Assembly (NCBI GenBank): GCA_949357655.1
Contig: CASHTG010000004.1
Location: forward strand, 434,001-498,000
From: Parascedosporium putredinis
Lineage: Eukaryota > Ascomycota > Sordariomycetes > Microascales > Microascaceae
Length of the DNA: 64,000 nucleotides
Direction of reading: 5' to 3'
Shown: positions 24,242 to 36,554 of the stretch, piece by piece
Layout of the letters: every line of letters begins with the position of its first letter
How positions within the stretch are numbered: position 1 is the first letter of the stretch
Notes under the pieces: generated by a model
Told to the model about the DNA's origin: nothing
Databases searched by the model: none
What the model saw: the letters and a program-made list of their open reading frames with translations, nothing else
Translations under genes and position numbers: made by a program

Positions 24242-24652
24242 TTTTCTTTACTTTTTGTATCTTTGTATTGTGTTTTCTCCCCTCCTTTCTTTTTCTTCTT
24301 CCTTCTTCTAGTTCGCTGAGCTAACGGGAGGAATCGCGCGCCTCGATGCTTTCGTACAGGGGTGGGGGTGGATCGAGGAAGGGGAGTTGGAAGCTCGAGA
24401 GACGCGTAGGGAATTCAATTGAGACTTTCGCGGTAGGAACCAAAGGGTAGATGGTAAGAAGCGAAGATCCCCTTTATAGGTATTTCTAGCTCGCGACAGT
24501 GAGATGGTTAGAAAGCGTGGTCTGACGTGAAAATCGGCTCCAAGGCAGAGCTCGACAAGGGCCCAAGGTAATTGAAGGAAAGACCCACTTGAGATTGGAA
24601 CCCTTGATTCTCGAGATCTTGGGGACAAAAAAGGTCTTGGTCGGGGTGAGTT

Positions 24653-24693
24653 TGGTGCGTGTGTGTGTGGATGTGTGAATGTATCTGTGTGTG
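24653..24693. repeat. TG-rich microsatellite upstream of NASP
   Basis: An imperfect (TG)n tract about 410-450 bp upstream of the NASP start. It is simple-sequence DNA, with no further meaning inferred. Confidence 0.75.
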
Positions 24694-26501
24694 ATACTTG
24701 TCAATGTGTAAAAGGGGGGGGAAACAAACAAAAGCTGGGGAAATGTGTGGAGCGTGGTACCTCTTTTTCCTGGTCTGTGAGAAAAAAGTGACGCGATTCC
24801 TGATACTGATTCTGATCCGGTACGAGCGCGTCAGCAACGAAGCTGGTCTGCTCCTTGTGCTCTTTGGGTCTTTTGGGGGAAGAATGTGGGCGTGCGCGGG
24901 ACAGTACCACAGTGCCAAAAACAGCACGCACCAGCGAAAGCTGCCCCTCCAAGCATGATGGCCAGCCGCTGCTGATCATCCACCCCCTTGCTCATAGGTG
25001 GCGTACTATTGGAAATATACAGCTTCCTAATAATAAGTATCAAACGAGCTTTTGCTCTCTTGGAATCTATGAGCGCGTTTATTGGAAAAAGTACATTTTA
25101 ACACTGGCAGCGCTGGGAAATCGTCATGCTAAGGCACCAGAGCTAGCCTGAGCTTCGGCTCCTTCCCACACATGCGCAACGACGTGAGAGCACGCGACCA
25201 CCTCCTCGTAGCTAGAAGTGGGGATAACTATTGACAAATTCACTAGCACTAGGAAAACATAACACGTGTGGTTCCAATATCAAGTTACAAGTATCAGCAA
25301 GGCTCTCTACTCCGAATTAAGTGGTATTACTATGGTACAAGCACATATATCCCCAAATGTCCGATACTAGTCCCCTTCAGACTCGGTATCCCATTATCTA
25401 CCGCACTCCCCCGCCGCAGTGGACAAGAAGAAAGGGGCAGACAACCCTCCTAGAGATAGAGCTGTCTCGTTTTCCTTGCCTCTCCCCAACCTCAAACCGT
25501 TGGGGCCGGAAAAGTGTAGCTAAAAGTAAACGACCTCTTGGTTTTCCTGCAGCCGGCTAGGTTTTCCTTGTAAGACAAAAGATCTACACCATCTCCAACA
25601 AAGGCACAAAAAAGATCGATGTGTAGTCTGAATGCGCAATAGACATCTGGGGCAGCGAGGAGGCGAGGGTTATAAAGGCAAACGGGGAAAGGGGGACGAG
25701 GATAACACAAGTGTGTCCTGGAACCGCACCTATTTTCCAATTCCACGCGCAACCCACTCCTGAGCCCTCGAAGAACAAATCAGGGGAATCGTACGTGGCA
25801 GGCCAGGAAAAAGAGGAAGATAAGAAAAGGGAACAAGAGGCAATGGCAAGACCCAAGAAAGGAAAAAAGGCACGGGAGAAGAACAAGAAGAGGCACGGTT
25901 TGATACAACCAAGGACGATTAATGCAGAAAGAGAGCAACATTCTACCCCTCTCACATGTTGGCAACTAGCAAAAGGATAAGGAGGGAGGAGGCGTATTTT
26001 GCGTAAGGGGAATCTGAGAGAGTAGTAGTAAAAGGACAACAAATATGGGCATCTGTTTCCTCCCTCCTTACCAGCCAAGAAACGCCATCATTTTGATGAA
26101 AGGGGAAAAAAGGTTGGGGGTCCCCGAGCATCAAAACCAAACAAACAACAAAACCTACACACACAAGCGCGACTGGAAACGAAAAGAGGAAGACAGAGAG
26201 GAATAGGAGAAACGACAAGAAAAAGAAAACCAAGACAAAGATGGGAACACACAAGAGAGACTTTCCTCCATCACCGCCCACAATTCCCTTTCCCGGTTCC
26301 CACAACCCAGCCAGCCACCAAAAACAAAATCCAGTTCCCTGATGAAACCCCGCCATATGAGATGAGTGTTAGAATTGTTCCCAATGCTGCCGTCTCGAAA
26401 TTACTGCTGCTGGCCCAGTAGGCGGAACCAGACATGTGACGCAAAGGCATGCTAGCGACAAGACCATTTGATGCGAGTGGGAATAAAAAGGAAAGAAAGA
26501 A

Positions 26502-26525
26502 AGAGAGAGAGAGAGAGAGAGAGAG
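26502..26525. repeat. (GA)n microsatellite in the 3' UTR of the Crp1/Mdg1-like gene
   Basis: About twelve GA dinucleotides lie some 60 bp beyond the stop codon of the minus-strand gene, so the tract is probably transcribed as (UC)n. Confidence 0.9.
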
Positions 26526-26585
26526 GAGAGGATGGTATGAAAAGAGTCTTCGGCTTTTACACAACCCCGCAATCTTCCCGGCTCC

Positions 26586-29500
26586 TTATTCCTTGAGCTT
26601 CTGCTTGATCTTGGTGAAGAGGGAGCTGATCCTGTGCCTCTTCTTCTTCTTGGCGGCCGCGACATCGCCGTTGGTACCGGTTGTGACGGCCGCAGGGGCA
26701 GCAACCTTGCTTGTGGCCGGCTCCGCAGCGGCGGCCGGTGCCTCGTCGACAGCGCGGTTCTCGACGGCGAGCGCGTTGGTCGTCTCCGCCGCGGCAGGCG
26801 CAGGCTCGACTGCCTCCTTGAGCTCGGCCTCGACCGCCTTCTTGTCCTCGACGGCAGCAGCATTGGCCGCGGCCTCGGGGCCTTGCCAGCCTCAGCGATC
26901 GACTCCTTGACCGGTTCGGGAACGGCGGCCGCAGGCTCTGGGAACCTCACCGGCAAGCTTGGCGGTGGTGGATTCGGGAGTCACGCCGCCAATGATGGCA
27001 GCGGCGGGGGCCTCGGGCACCTTTGAAGAAGCTCGGACTCGAGCTTCGCCTTCTCTTCCACCTCGGCAGCGACGCCCGCGGCTTCGGGGCCTGGCCAGCC
27101 TCGGCCAGAGACTCCTTGACGACCTCGGGGACGGCAGCCGCGGGTTCCTTGGGAACCTCGCCGGCCAGCTTGGCGGTGGTAGACTCTGGCGTCACACCAC
27201 CAATGATGGCGGCTCCGGCGCCAGCAGCGATGGGGAGGCTGGACTCGGGAATCAAGGTGTTGGTAACCGGGGGTAGAGTGTACGTGTCCTTGTCAAGACC
27301 AGGAATCGCGTCCGAGTTCTCGTACGACTCCTTGTCGAGCTTGACGTTCTTGTTGATGTCCTCGGCGGAGGCCTTGGGCACCTCCTCGCCAGGCGCCAGC
27401 TTGATGGGGTTCAGAGCGAGGTCGGCCGCAGGAAGGGGGTTGACGCTGACAATCTTGTCCTCGGTGGGGTTGGCGGGAAGAGGGTTGACGCTCACGGGCT
27501 GGTTAGCCAGAGTTTCGTCAACGGGGAGAGCACCGGCGTTCTCATAAGACTCCTTGTCGAGCTTGACGTTCTTGTTGATGTCCTCGGCAGCGGCCTTGGG
27601 CACCTCCTCACCCGGGGCAAGGGTGATGGGGTTGAGGGCACCGGGAGCGGCGGGAAGGGGGTTAACGCTGACAATGGTCTCATCGACGGGCGCGGCGGGC
27701 AGAGGGTTCACGCTGACGGGCTTGTTGGCCAAATCCTCGTCAACGGGGAGAGCACCAGCATCCTCGTACGATTCCTTGTCGAGCTTGACGTTCTTGGTAA
27801 TATCATCAGCGGTAGCCGCGGGTACTTCCTCGCCGGCCTCGAGCTTGATGGGGTTCACAGCACCCGCGACGCCAGGCAGGGGGTTCACGCTGATGGGCTG
27901 GTCAGTCGTGGTATCAGGTAGCGCGTCGCTCTTCTCGTACGACTCTTGATCAAGCTTCACGTTCTTGTTCAACTCGTCGGCGGAGGGAACGGGCACCGCC
28001 TCGCCGGCTTCGAGCTTGACGGGGTTGAGGGCACCGTTGGTAGCCGGAAGAGGGTTCACGCCGACAACTTGGTTGTCAAGCTCGGAAGCTGGCGTGGCAG
28101 GGAAGCGACCCGGCGCATCGACGGCGGGGGTAGGGGCAGGGTCGGCAACAGCAGCAGCAACCGCGGGGTTTTCTTGCGCGGCTACCGCGGGTGTGATGGG
28201 CTCCTCCGAGGCAGCAGCATCCTGGGACGCGGGCTCGTCGTTTCCGGAGCCAGACTCTTCGCCACCAGCAGCCGCATCAGCGCCGCCAGCGGTAGCCTTC
28301 TTCTTGGCCTTCTTCTTAGCCTTCTTCTTGGCCTTTTTCTTGTCCGCCGCGCTCTCTACGGGGACCGCACCAGCGAGCTGGGCGGTGGTGGAGTCGGGGG
28401 TAACGTTGTTCAAGAGGGCGGTAGCCTTGTCGTCAGCCATGATGACGGGGATGGCGTCCAGCACGTTGTTCAGGTTACCGTTGTCGTCAGACTCTTGAGG
28501 TGCGGAGCTGTCGATGGACCAGTTTCCGTCGACGAAAAACTTTCAGGATGGGAGTGTCAGTGATGTGCTGTCCTTTTTGGGCCGCGCAATTGAGATGGAT
28601 AAAATGGAGAAGGGGGCCAATTGGTTTATTACGGTCCCTTCTGCGACCAGACCAGATGTGAGGGTATTAAGGGTTAAGCTCTGAATCAGATGCGAGGTGT
28701 TCGGTGGATGAGACAATGGATAGGGAATGGGGGAGGGAGAGGGAAAAGAAGGAAATAACCCGAGGTAGTAGAAGGGGAGGAAGAGATTTGATTGCGAGGA
28801 TCTAGTGTGTGAGAAAAGGGTAAAGGTGTGATGGGAGGTAGTAGTGGGTTTCCGGGTAATGAAGCTCCCACTCTCAGGATGTGCACAAGGAACAGAAAGC
28901 GAGAGCATGGGGCAGCCAACAGTCGTAGTGTCCACGCCGCGAGGGGAAGGAAGGTACGTGAGCACCCAGCAAAGTACACATTACACAACAACAATGGATC
29001 CAGCACTTGAGACGGATCAATTGAAGCTACACTAGTAGACCCCCAAAGCCCCCAAGCCCCCAAAGCCCTCAACTTCCACCAGCACTGGCGCTCCTCCAGC
29101 GGCTGCAAGCGGCGAGGACATTGGGAACGGGGGTCACTGAGGGTGATGCAATCGTTGTTGGACGGGCAATGGGACAGGGTCGGGTCAAGCTTCGCCAGGG
29201 TAGCACGGGTAACTTTGACTGCAGAGGTACATCATTGCTGCTGGCGGGGGCAGTTTGCGCAGCCTGTCAGCCGATTCAAAAGCCCGTGATAAAATGTTTG
29301 GGGTAAGTAACTTTCAGCCTGACAACATGCAATTCTGTACCTCGGTACATTGATGTACACAACTGTGCATGACGCTGGTCCTTGCAGCGCAGCGCTGGTG
29401 GAGCTTCTGTGGCCTTGTGCTCATCTTGCTTGCAGAAGGCAAGCCAAAAGCACAGGCGACAAGCACGGGGTACACAAGACGCACATTAGCTCAGATGGGA

Positions 29501-32273
29501 ACAGGGTATCTGAGCTCGTACCCGGTACCAGTACCCGCTTCAGCGCAGCCAGACAGGCCCACATTTCATACGTCCTGGTCCGGAGCAGGCAAAAAAGGCA
29601 AGAGATGTGCCCCCAACTGTGCTCTCGTTTCGGCTTCGTAACTCGAGGATGACGCCGCTTGGCCCTTGTTAGACTAGACATTGGATAACAAACTCAATAA
29701 AAAACGAACAAGAAAGAAAAGGAGAACGAGAACCATCCAGGACGGACGACAGCTCGGAAAATCGAGTCCGAGCCCCCTTCGCTGTTCGCCACCATTTTTT
29801 TTTTTTTCGTTCTCTCTTCATTATTTTTCTCTCTTTTCGTTTCAGTTTCGTGGAAGGGGGAGGGTTCAGTCGCAGCCCGCAATGGCTGTTTGGATTGAAT
29901 TGGCCAGCTCCCCAGGCAGACGGCCTGGCCCCGTCACCTTCGCGGCGCTCTCGGCGGCTCGATGCGATTTCAGGGTCACGAGACGAGACTGGGGAGGCCA
30001 AGAAGCGAGCTTGAACCGGAAGCGTTGTACTCGAGAGTGTACAGAGTACCTTCCACGACAACAGACTGTTGAACAGGAGGCCTTCCGAGGTTTTGTCAAA
30101 AGAAGGGGAAAGTCGCGGCAGAAAACTGAATCGCCTTTCCTGTCTTGTCTTGCAAGGCACGGTGCTGGCGCGCATAGGCTAATAATAACCTTCGGGCACT
30201 CAATTCTCCATGATGTTTGACGGAACAGCGGGCAGCCAAAGTCCCAGGAAGCTTGTCCTCGAACGGCCTGCAGGTACCGTACACAATTCTTTGCTCAGCT
30301 TCTGTCAACACCACCAGCGCCATCCAACAACCAGCTCGGCTTCGAGAGGGGAGGGATGGATGACGAGCTCATTACCGCTTTCAGATTCCAAACATTGTCC
30401 CTTGTCTTTTGCCTGGGCCCGTGTCGCCCCTGCTATTTTCAATCCTCAAAATTGATTCCCCAACTTCGAGAATAGCGAATGGACAGGTGGTAGGATGCAA
30501 TACCTGCGCCGGGCCCCGTTGCTCGGATCCTGGGACAGACAAGGGGCAACTCGAGGGTTTCCAACAGCCTGAAAACGAGCATGGGCCACCACGGCTCGTT
30601 TGGCTGGAATCCTGACTCTTCCGTGTCGTGTGCTTGAGCAAAGCTCCAAAGTATCTTTCAGCCAGCCAGCTCGAAGGAAGCAACGATGAGAAAAGCACCA
30701 TGCCTCTCGAATCTTGCTCGCTCAGAATTGGCATTATCCTAATAGAGCACGCGATGAGAATGATCAATTTCCCAATTTGCCAAACTTGCAGAAATTGGGT
30801 CACGGATCAATTCCTTTCTGTGGTGGTGCTAAGCTTATTGGTTTTCAACCAGCCACTTTGCCGGATTGGGCCTGCTCTTTTGTGCGCTCTCCCTTTGGTG
30901 CGCTCGCTATGTCCAATCCGGTGCCTGATGCCGACTCGACTATGATCGGGATCAAACAAGGAACAAACCAGACGGCCTAGACCTGCTCGCTCGAGTCTTC
31001 CGGGGCGCCATCAGTTGAGCGGTTCGAAAACCGAGAGCTCAGGGATCGAGGTGCAGATCGCGCGAAGAAAAAGGCTGAGGAGTGCCATGGCAAGCAGTGG
31101 AGCGCATGCCAAATGAACATGTAATAGATGATGGGAAGAGTTTGATGGTCTAGCTCCAATGGAGATGAGGCTCCCCCACTCGCAAGACCACTCTAGGAGA
31201 GGTACCATCAATCATCAGAGATCCACGTTTCCGTACCTCGAATCATCTCAATGTTGGCGCGCCACCGAGGGACCGGGTTTTGAGTTTTTTCTTTTCTCTC
31301 CCTGTATCCCATCTTTTTTTCATCCCCTTTAACCCTTTTCTTTTTCTTTTTCAAGGGCAGAGGGTAGTTGCTGCGGCGCAAGTCAAGAGCGGAGTCAAGA
31401 CCGAGGATCCGAAGTGCCCCGCTACGTTTCCATGTCAGAGGTTTCGAGCCACTGGACTGGAGCTCCCGTCACAGAATTGCAGTGCACAACGTTTCATCGA
31501 GCCTTCTCAGACACAAACTTAAGGGCCGCCACAGGCGTTCTCCAGGACTTTGTAGAGGAAAATCAATCCGTTTAGCAGGCGCGGACTTCCGGTATCACCT
31601 CCTGAACTGGCCGACTGCGTCGGGGAATGGCAAGATAGGTTTCGCGCTCGAGGATTCTCGAACGAACGCCGAATCGGTTTGGGCGCGGAGATCTCTCCTC
31701 GTGGGAAAAGATGCAAGGGAAAGGCGAACAAAGGCCAGAGAGCGGAATAACACCAGGCGCACAAACCTTGTAGAGAATCTTTTTGAGACATCCGGGATCG
31801 GGACGGTCTTCTCGAAGCGACCATCTCCAAGCTGCTCAAGCTTCGTTGACCGAGACCAGTTGTCAAAGGTACCTGTGACGATAACTTCCTGTGCTGGTTC
31901 GTTCCTGCTCACGAAGAAACGCAATCACCGATAAGTCAGCTTGACAGCCATAAACTCACAATTAGAGGCCAATTGGAAGCTCGAGGGGAACAGGGAACGA
32001 GAAACAGGAAATGGGAAACGGGGAACAGGAAACTGTAATGCAGGGTGTGCTAGCTCTTGGGCAAGTGCGCTTTAAACCCGCACTCGGGGTGAGGTAGGGT
32101 TTGCGCTGTTCATCCTTCTGTCTCAAGCTGTCAAAACTTAAACAAGTGCTCAGCCGAGCCAAAGGTGGCGGCGCAACAACCATCCCAATTGCTAAACTGA
32201 TTCCTATGACGACTATTGGATGGTGAATGCGAGGAAATACAAATTCGTACCAGGTAAACGTGTAGGTGGCCAT
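26586..32273 (-). CDS. Crp1/Mdg1-like protein: split AMPK/CBM48-type domain plus tandem NPLP repeats
   Basis: Proteins with an N-terminal AMPK-type glycogen-binding fold of this kind include yeast Crp1 (cruciform DNA binding) and Mdg1 (pheromone signalling at the membrane); the role here is unknown. Exon 1 (32251-32273) encodes MATYTFTW. Exon 2 (31767-31904) carries EVIVTGTFDNWSRSTKLE and ends at an LYK codon after a T5 run (31780-31784) that lacks one base. Exon 3 (26586-28539) resumes with FFVDGNWSIDSSAPQE and NLNNVL, completing the domain (about residues 1-85). A KKKAKKKAKKKAKK block and four repeats built on VNPLP, LNPI.L.AGEEVP and NKNVKLDKESYE follow, then two more repeats (GGVTPESTTAKLAGEVP) and a basic end SSLFTKIKQKLKE. 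Four further frame breaks lie at 27086-27089, 27022-27024, 26935-26943 (net two bases) and 26877-26880. Corrected length is about 706 residues. Confidence 0.78.
27296..28072 (-). repeat. four coding tandem repeats (VNPLP...NKNVKLDKESYE)
   Basis: This part of the Crp1/Mdg1-like gene contains four related units. The conserved NVKLDKESYE-coding segment recurs near 27342, 27567, 27790 and 27962, giving spacings of about 225, 222 and 171 nt. Each unit has VNPLP, a LNPI/VNPI stretch, AGEEVP or PGEEVP, then the lysine-rich segment. The units are close enough at DNA level to favour unequal crossing-over or copy-number change. Confidence 0.85.
28540..31766 (-). other. apparent 3.2 kb intron in the Crp1/Mdg1-like gene
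   Basis: The sequence between the two halves of the glycogen-binding-type domain runs from a GTTTGT donor at 31766 to a GAAAG acceptor at 28540, with a CACTGAC branch-like motif shortly before the acceptor. Splicing joins LYK to FFVDGNW in phase. No recognisable coding sequence lies inside on either strand. It contains a CCCCCAA(A)G-type repeat at 29040-29068. At 3227 nt it is far longer than ordinary fungal introns, so an insertion into a shorter intron, or a nested noncoding transcript, should be considered. Confidence 0.55.
31985..32035. repeat. degenerate GGGAAC/GGAAAC repeat in intron 1 of the Crp1/Mdg1-like gene
   Basis: Imperfect copies of a GGGAAC or GGAAAC hexamer follow one another here, within the 346-nt intron 31905-32250. 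It reads as GTTTCC/GTTCCC in the transcript. Confidence 0.75.
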
Positions 32274-33471
32274 GGCGGGGTGAATCGGAGGGAGAGAGTT
32301 TGGTCAGCAAGATTATCAGGCGCCAGGACTCTGAATATTGATCCCCTCGGATAGCGCACTAGGAGGGGGCCAAGAGCACCGTGAGGCGATGATCTGGAAA
32401 GGACGCCGTGCTAATGATGTACGCCAGTGGTAGGAACGAGCGATTCGGATGACAACGCCGCCGTTTCGGTGACGACGAATTCGCGGTCAATGGGAGGAAT
32501 GTTGAGGAGAGCGGGGAAGCCGAGCGCGAGACTGGTGCGAGAGCTTCATGGAGCAGACTATCCAGATGGAAGGTGCCACCCTCCTTTTAAAGATCATAGA
32601 TTGCGCCAATTCTGCGAGCACCTCGCTCCTCCAACTCCCAACAGTTGACGCCATGGAGGGGCTTTGTAGCACACCTCGAGTACTTCTGCATCCGCCTACC
32701 TTCATACCTTCATACATAGTACAGGTTGAATGCTTCATCTTGGTACCCCCAAGGTTACCACCTAATAATACCTCTTAGAGCCGCCGGACCCCTGCTTAGT
32801 TGGTGGAGCTGGATGGGAGCTCTCTCAATTCATTGAGATGGTTGCGACAGCTCTCCTTTATCAAGCTCCTCGTATCTTGCTCTTGAGGGGCGACAAGGGT
32901 CCTTATCAGTAACCTGAGATGTCCGCATATCTAGACTGTCTAGGTTCTAAGCTTGTCAACGTGACAGCCGTCGCCTCTTTGTACCCCCATCCATTGATGG
33001 CTGAAGAGATAATTGATCTCTTGCCTTTCTTCTGGATTCAGGATCTTGAACCATCCAGCGGCTTGTGTGCTAGGATCCTTTCTGCGGGTTCCTTGAGCTT
33101 TTGGCAACTCGGGCAATACATTGATTGATTAACAATCACAAGGCCGTGGTGACGATTGGAGGGTTTGATTGGCTCATTGTGCTTGGACGGGATGGGTGGA
33201 TGGGTGGCACAACCCACGAACAACTGCTGCAACTGCTGCAACTGCAATCACCTGTAAATGTAGACTGTCCGCTTTGGGTGGTGCAAGCTTCGTTTGGGTC
33301 TGATGCTTGGGATTGACCACTTTCGGTGGGGCCAAAAAAGTCCAGGACCCTCAAAAACTTTTTTGCCCATTTCTCTGTTGCGGTACCGCACCCCCAAATC
33401 CAAAAGTCGGCTTCCCAATCACGACAAAGAGGGCGAGAAATTCGAGGACGTAACCCGCGGCGAAGCAGACA
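32274..33471. other. divergent promoter region between the Crp1/Mdg1-like gene and MPP10
   Basis: This is a 1.2 kb spacer between two divergent starts. It contains a short run of CAACTGCTG units at 33221-33246 and no convincing gene. It presumably holds both promoters. Confidence 0.55.
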
Positions 33472-35754
33472 ATGGCAGAAGGAAGCATAACCTCCTCTCT
33501 CACATCAACAACTCTCACTTTCGCCCCAGGCATGGCTCCCGCCGTCCCCTCCCTCGGCAGTGCCAACCCGCTCGCACTCGTCGAGTTCATCGCGGCCTCC
33601 AAACGTCACGCCTTCCTCCAACCGCCCGCTTCGATCCCCTCCGCCTCCCTAAACCTTGTGAAGGATACTCTCGAGTCCTTTGCCGGCCACGTTGGAGAGG
33701 AGCAGCTCCGTCTCTTAAGAGAGGAGAACAGGAAGAGAAAAAGGTCCGAGAGGTTAAAGCCGGATGAGGCCGAGGTGTTAAAAGTTCGAAAAGTCCACGT
33801 CGACGGCTTTGAGACGAACCAAGTATGGCAGCAGGCGAAGCGAATCATTTCCAGTGCGTTAAAAGCTCTGAAGATGCCTTACGCGAACTCGAGGAGGTGA
33901 ACAAGGCAAACGGGGACGCTAGTGAAGACGAAGAGGATGAAGACGACGACTCTCAAGTTCTAGAAGGGGGTCCTCTGGAGAAGAATATGGCAGCGATGGT
34001 AGCGATATTGAGGCGAGATTGGAAGATCTAGAGAGCGACGACGAACTGGGAGAAGATGTCGACTTTGGAGACGAAGATGGGATGGGGCTTGATGGCGAGG
34101 AGGATGGTGAAGATGGGGAAGAAGATGGAGAGGGGCTCGAAGGGGATGAGGTTGAGGACGACGAGGATGAAGATGCCGAAGAGTTCGTGGAAGATGTACA
34201 CGGACTGAACGATGGCTTCTTCTCCATAGACGACTTCAACAGACAGACGCAGTGGTTTGAGAACCAAGATGCAAGAGGAGACCCCAACACGGATGTCGCA
34301 AGCGACGACGAAGATATCAATTGGGATGCGGATCCCTACTCTACCGAAGCGATAATAGCCAAGAAGGGCAAGAAGGCGGATAAGACAAAGAAGGATGACG
34401 ACCGTTTCAACCTTGGGATGGACGAAGATGACGAAGAAGAAGCGGACGACGACGACGACGAAGAAGGCGGCCCTACTTTTGGAAACATGGATCTCTACGC
34501 TCCCGAGGGAGATAGCGATAATGAAATGGGCGGCGATTTCGGCCAGGAAGGGGAAGAGGAGGATGATGGTGGCGACAATGCAAACGACATCTTTTACAAG
34601 GACTTCTTCGCTCCGCCGCCCAGAAAATACAAGGAGGGCAAACCGAGACGGAAGAATGTTCGCTTTGAGAAGCCCGCCGATGCTGATATCGACCGCGCCA
34701 TCTCCAACGTCCGCCGTGACCTGTTTGAGGATCTGTCCGACCGCGAGGACTCGGACGACGCACTTTCCGAAGCCTCAGCTGGCGACCTCAAGTCCCGAAA
34801 GTCGGTCCACGAGAGGAGGCAAGCCAAGATTGCTGAAGAGATCCGAAAACTCGAGGCCGCCAACGTAGCCAAACGTGAATGGACGCTCTCGGGTGAGGCC
34901 ACCGCGGTCGAGCGGCCCTCAACTCCCTTCTCGAAGAGGATCTCGATTTCGAGCACGTTGGAAAGCCCGTCCTTGTCATCACTCCCGAAGTTACCGAGGG
35001 CATCGAGGATCTTATCAAGCGCCGCATTCTCGCCAACGAATTTGACGATATCCTGCGGCGCCGTCCCGATTCGGATCCGACCGCCAACGGTCGCCGCGGC
35101 CTCGTCGACGTCGAGGACACCAAATCGAAAAAGGGCCTGGCCGAGATCTACGAGGAAGAGCACGTGAAGAACGCCAACCCCGACACCTACGTCAGCCAGG
35201 CCGACGAAAAGCTGCGCAAGGAAGAACAAGAGGTGGAGCAAATGTGGCGCGACGTCAGCGCCAAGCTCGACGCCCTCAGCAGCTGGCACTACAAGCCGAA
35301 GCCCTCGGCGCCCACCATCACCGTCGTCGCCGACGTCGCCACCGTTGCCATGGAAGACGCTCAGCCTGCCACCGCCCAGGGTGTCGCCGGCGGCGAGAGC
35401 ATGATTGCGCCCCAGGAAGTCTACCGCGCCGGCGCCTCCAAGGAGACGGTCGAGCAGGGCGAGGTCGTGCCCAAGTCGGGTCTGCCCGTCGCCAGGCAAG
35501 AAATGACGCGCGAAGAGAAGCTGCGCAGGAGGCGGCGCGACAAGGAGAGGAAGCGCAAGGCTGGCGCGACGGGCTTGGCGGCCGCGAACGGCGCCAACAG
35601 GCAACCCGGCGCCAAGCGATCCAAGACGGACACGCTCGCGGACCTACGGAAGGGAGGCGTCAAGGTGATCAACAAGAAGGGCGAGATTCTCGATGTGGAC
35701 GGCAACAGGCCTAAGGCGGCCCAGCTTGTCACGAGCGGTGGATATAAACTATAG
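33472..35754 (+). CDS. MPP10: MPP10, U3 snoRNP component of the small-subunit processome
   Basis: Mpp10 works in the nucleolus with Imp3 and Imp4 and U3 snoRNA in early 18S rRNA processing. The single exon starts at the ATG at 33472. It has an N-terminal segment with VWQQAKRIISSALK, a very acidic middle (long Asp/Glu runs), the motifs FYKDFFAPPPRKYK, RRKNVRFEK and RKLEAANVAKREWTLSGEA, and the diagnostic NSLLEEDLDFEHVGKPV. It continues with TEGIEDLIKRRI, EFDDILRRRP, a SWHYKPKP block and a Lys/Arg-rich tail. Three one-base losses break the frame: the A4 run at 33861-33864, near 33977-33980, and the C3 run at 34916-34918, each in or beside conserved sequence. Corrected length is 761 residues. 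It is convergent with the Gyp1-like gene. Confidence 0.93.
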
Positions 35755-36554
35755 ATGAACCAAGTCCTCCCAAACAACAAAACTTAAAGGGACGTCGTGC
35801 AGAAGGGGAACAGAATGGAAATGGGAAAGAGGACCAAAAAGAAATGACCGTCGGTGCTCGCTCGAGCATGAGCATGGCCTCTTCATTTTCTGAAAGGCGA
35901 ATACGGGGGTTGAATCTTGACAGTATCTAGAGAAGGCTGAATTCGGGAAGTCGTTGCCACTTTCTTCGCCTATTTGCCCTCATTACAGTTTTTGGCCTGT
36001 GTTTGTTCTTTTGGGTCGGTATCGCGCTGTGGCTCTCGAGAAGGAACGATTCTTCTCCCACCGTTTTGTTCAATTTTATTATCTCGATGGAGTTGTGGGT
36101 ACTTTTAGCATTGTTTGAAAACATAGGCATCACTGAATTCATCCTGGTTTTTAATTCACAAACACAAAAGAGGGAGCACAAAAGAGGGAGACGGAGAGGA
36201 GGGTGGCGGGGACGAAGAGAGCCGTTCCGGTCTATCAATTATGTCGTCGTCATGCAGGAAAAAAAGTGTTTAAAGATAATAATAGTAGAGGACATTGCGA
36301 CCAAGCGGCGTACCAGTAGAAAAGTGAAGGGGAAAATAAGAAAAAACCATTGGCGAGGAAGAAACAAGACCAGCACACGAAAAGCCCATGTATGCACCCA
36401 TTACTCTTTTTGGTTTTCTCTTTGTCTAGAATGGATCCGAGAAACGATGAGGGAGATGAAAGGAGAGAGAAAGAGAGAGAGAGAGAGAAACCGGAAGGAA
36501 GGAGGAAAAGAATATCCCCATGCTCCTCGCACGCTGGAGAAATGGCCTGCGCTC
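35755..36554. other. convergent 3' region of MPP10 and the Gyp1-like gene
   Basis: This 0.8 kb spacer between convergent genes should carry both 3' UTRs. A (GA)n tract lies at 36472-36488. No gene is seen. Confidence 0.55.
36472..36488. repeat. short (GA)n microsatellite
   Basis: A GA dinucleotide run just beyond the stop of the Gyp1-like gene, similar in position to the GA tract behind the Crp1/Mdg1-like gene. Confidence 0.85.

Larger units (their letters stand above)
24242..26585. other. intergenic, NASP promoter and 3' region of the Crp1/Mdg1-like gene
   Basis: This is a spacer between two minus-strand genes. The NASP leader side is CT-rich in the transcript direction. Nothing recognisable as coding or structural RNA was seen apart from the simple repeats listed separately. 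Confidence 0.5.

Noticed and set aside
26586..32273. Two separate genes instead of one: a small CBM48 gene near 32 kb and a repeat gene near 27 kb
   Set aside because: The two exons supply exactly complementary halves of one domain and join in phase at splice-like sites; however, this remains open until transcript data exist.
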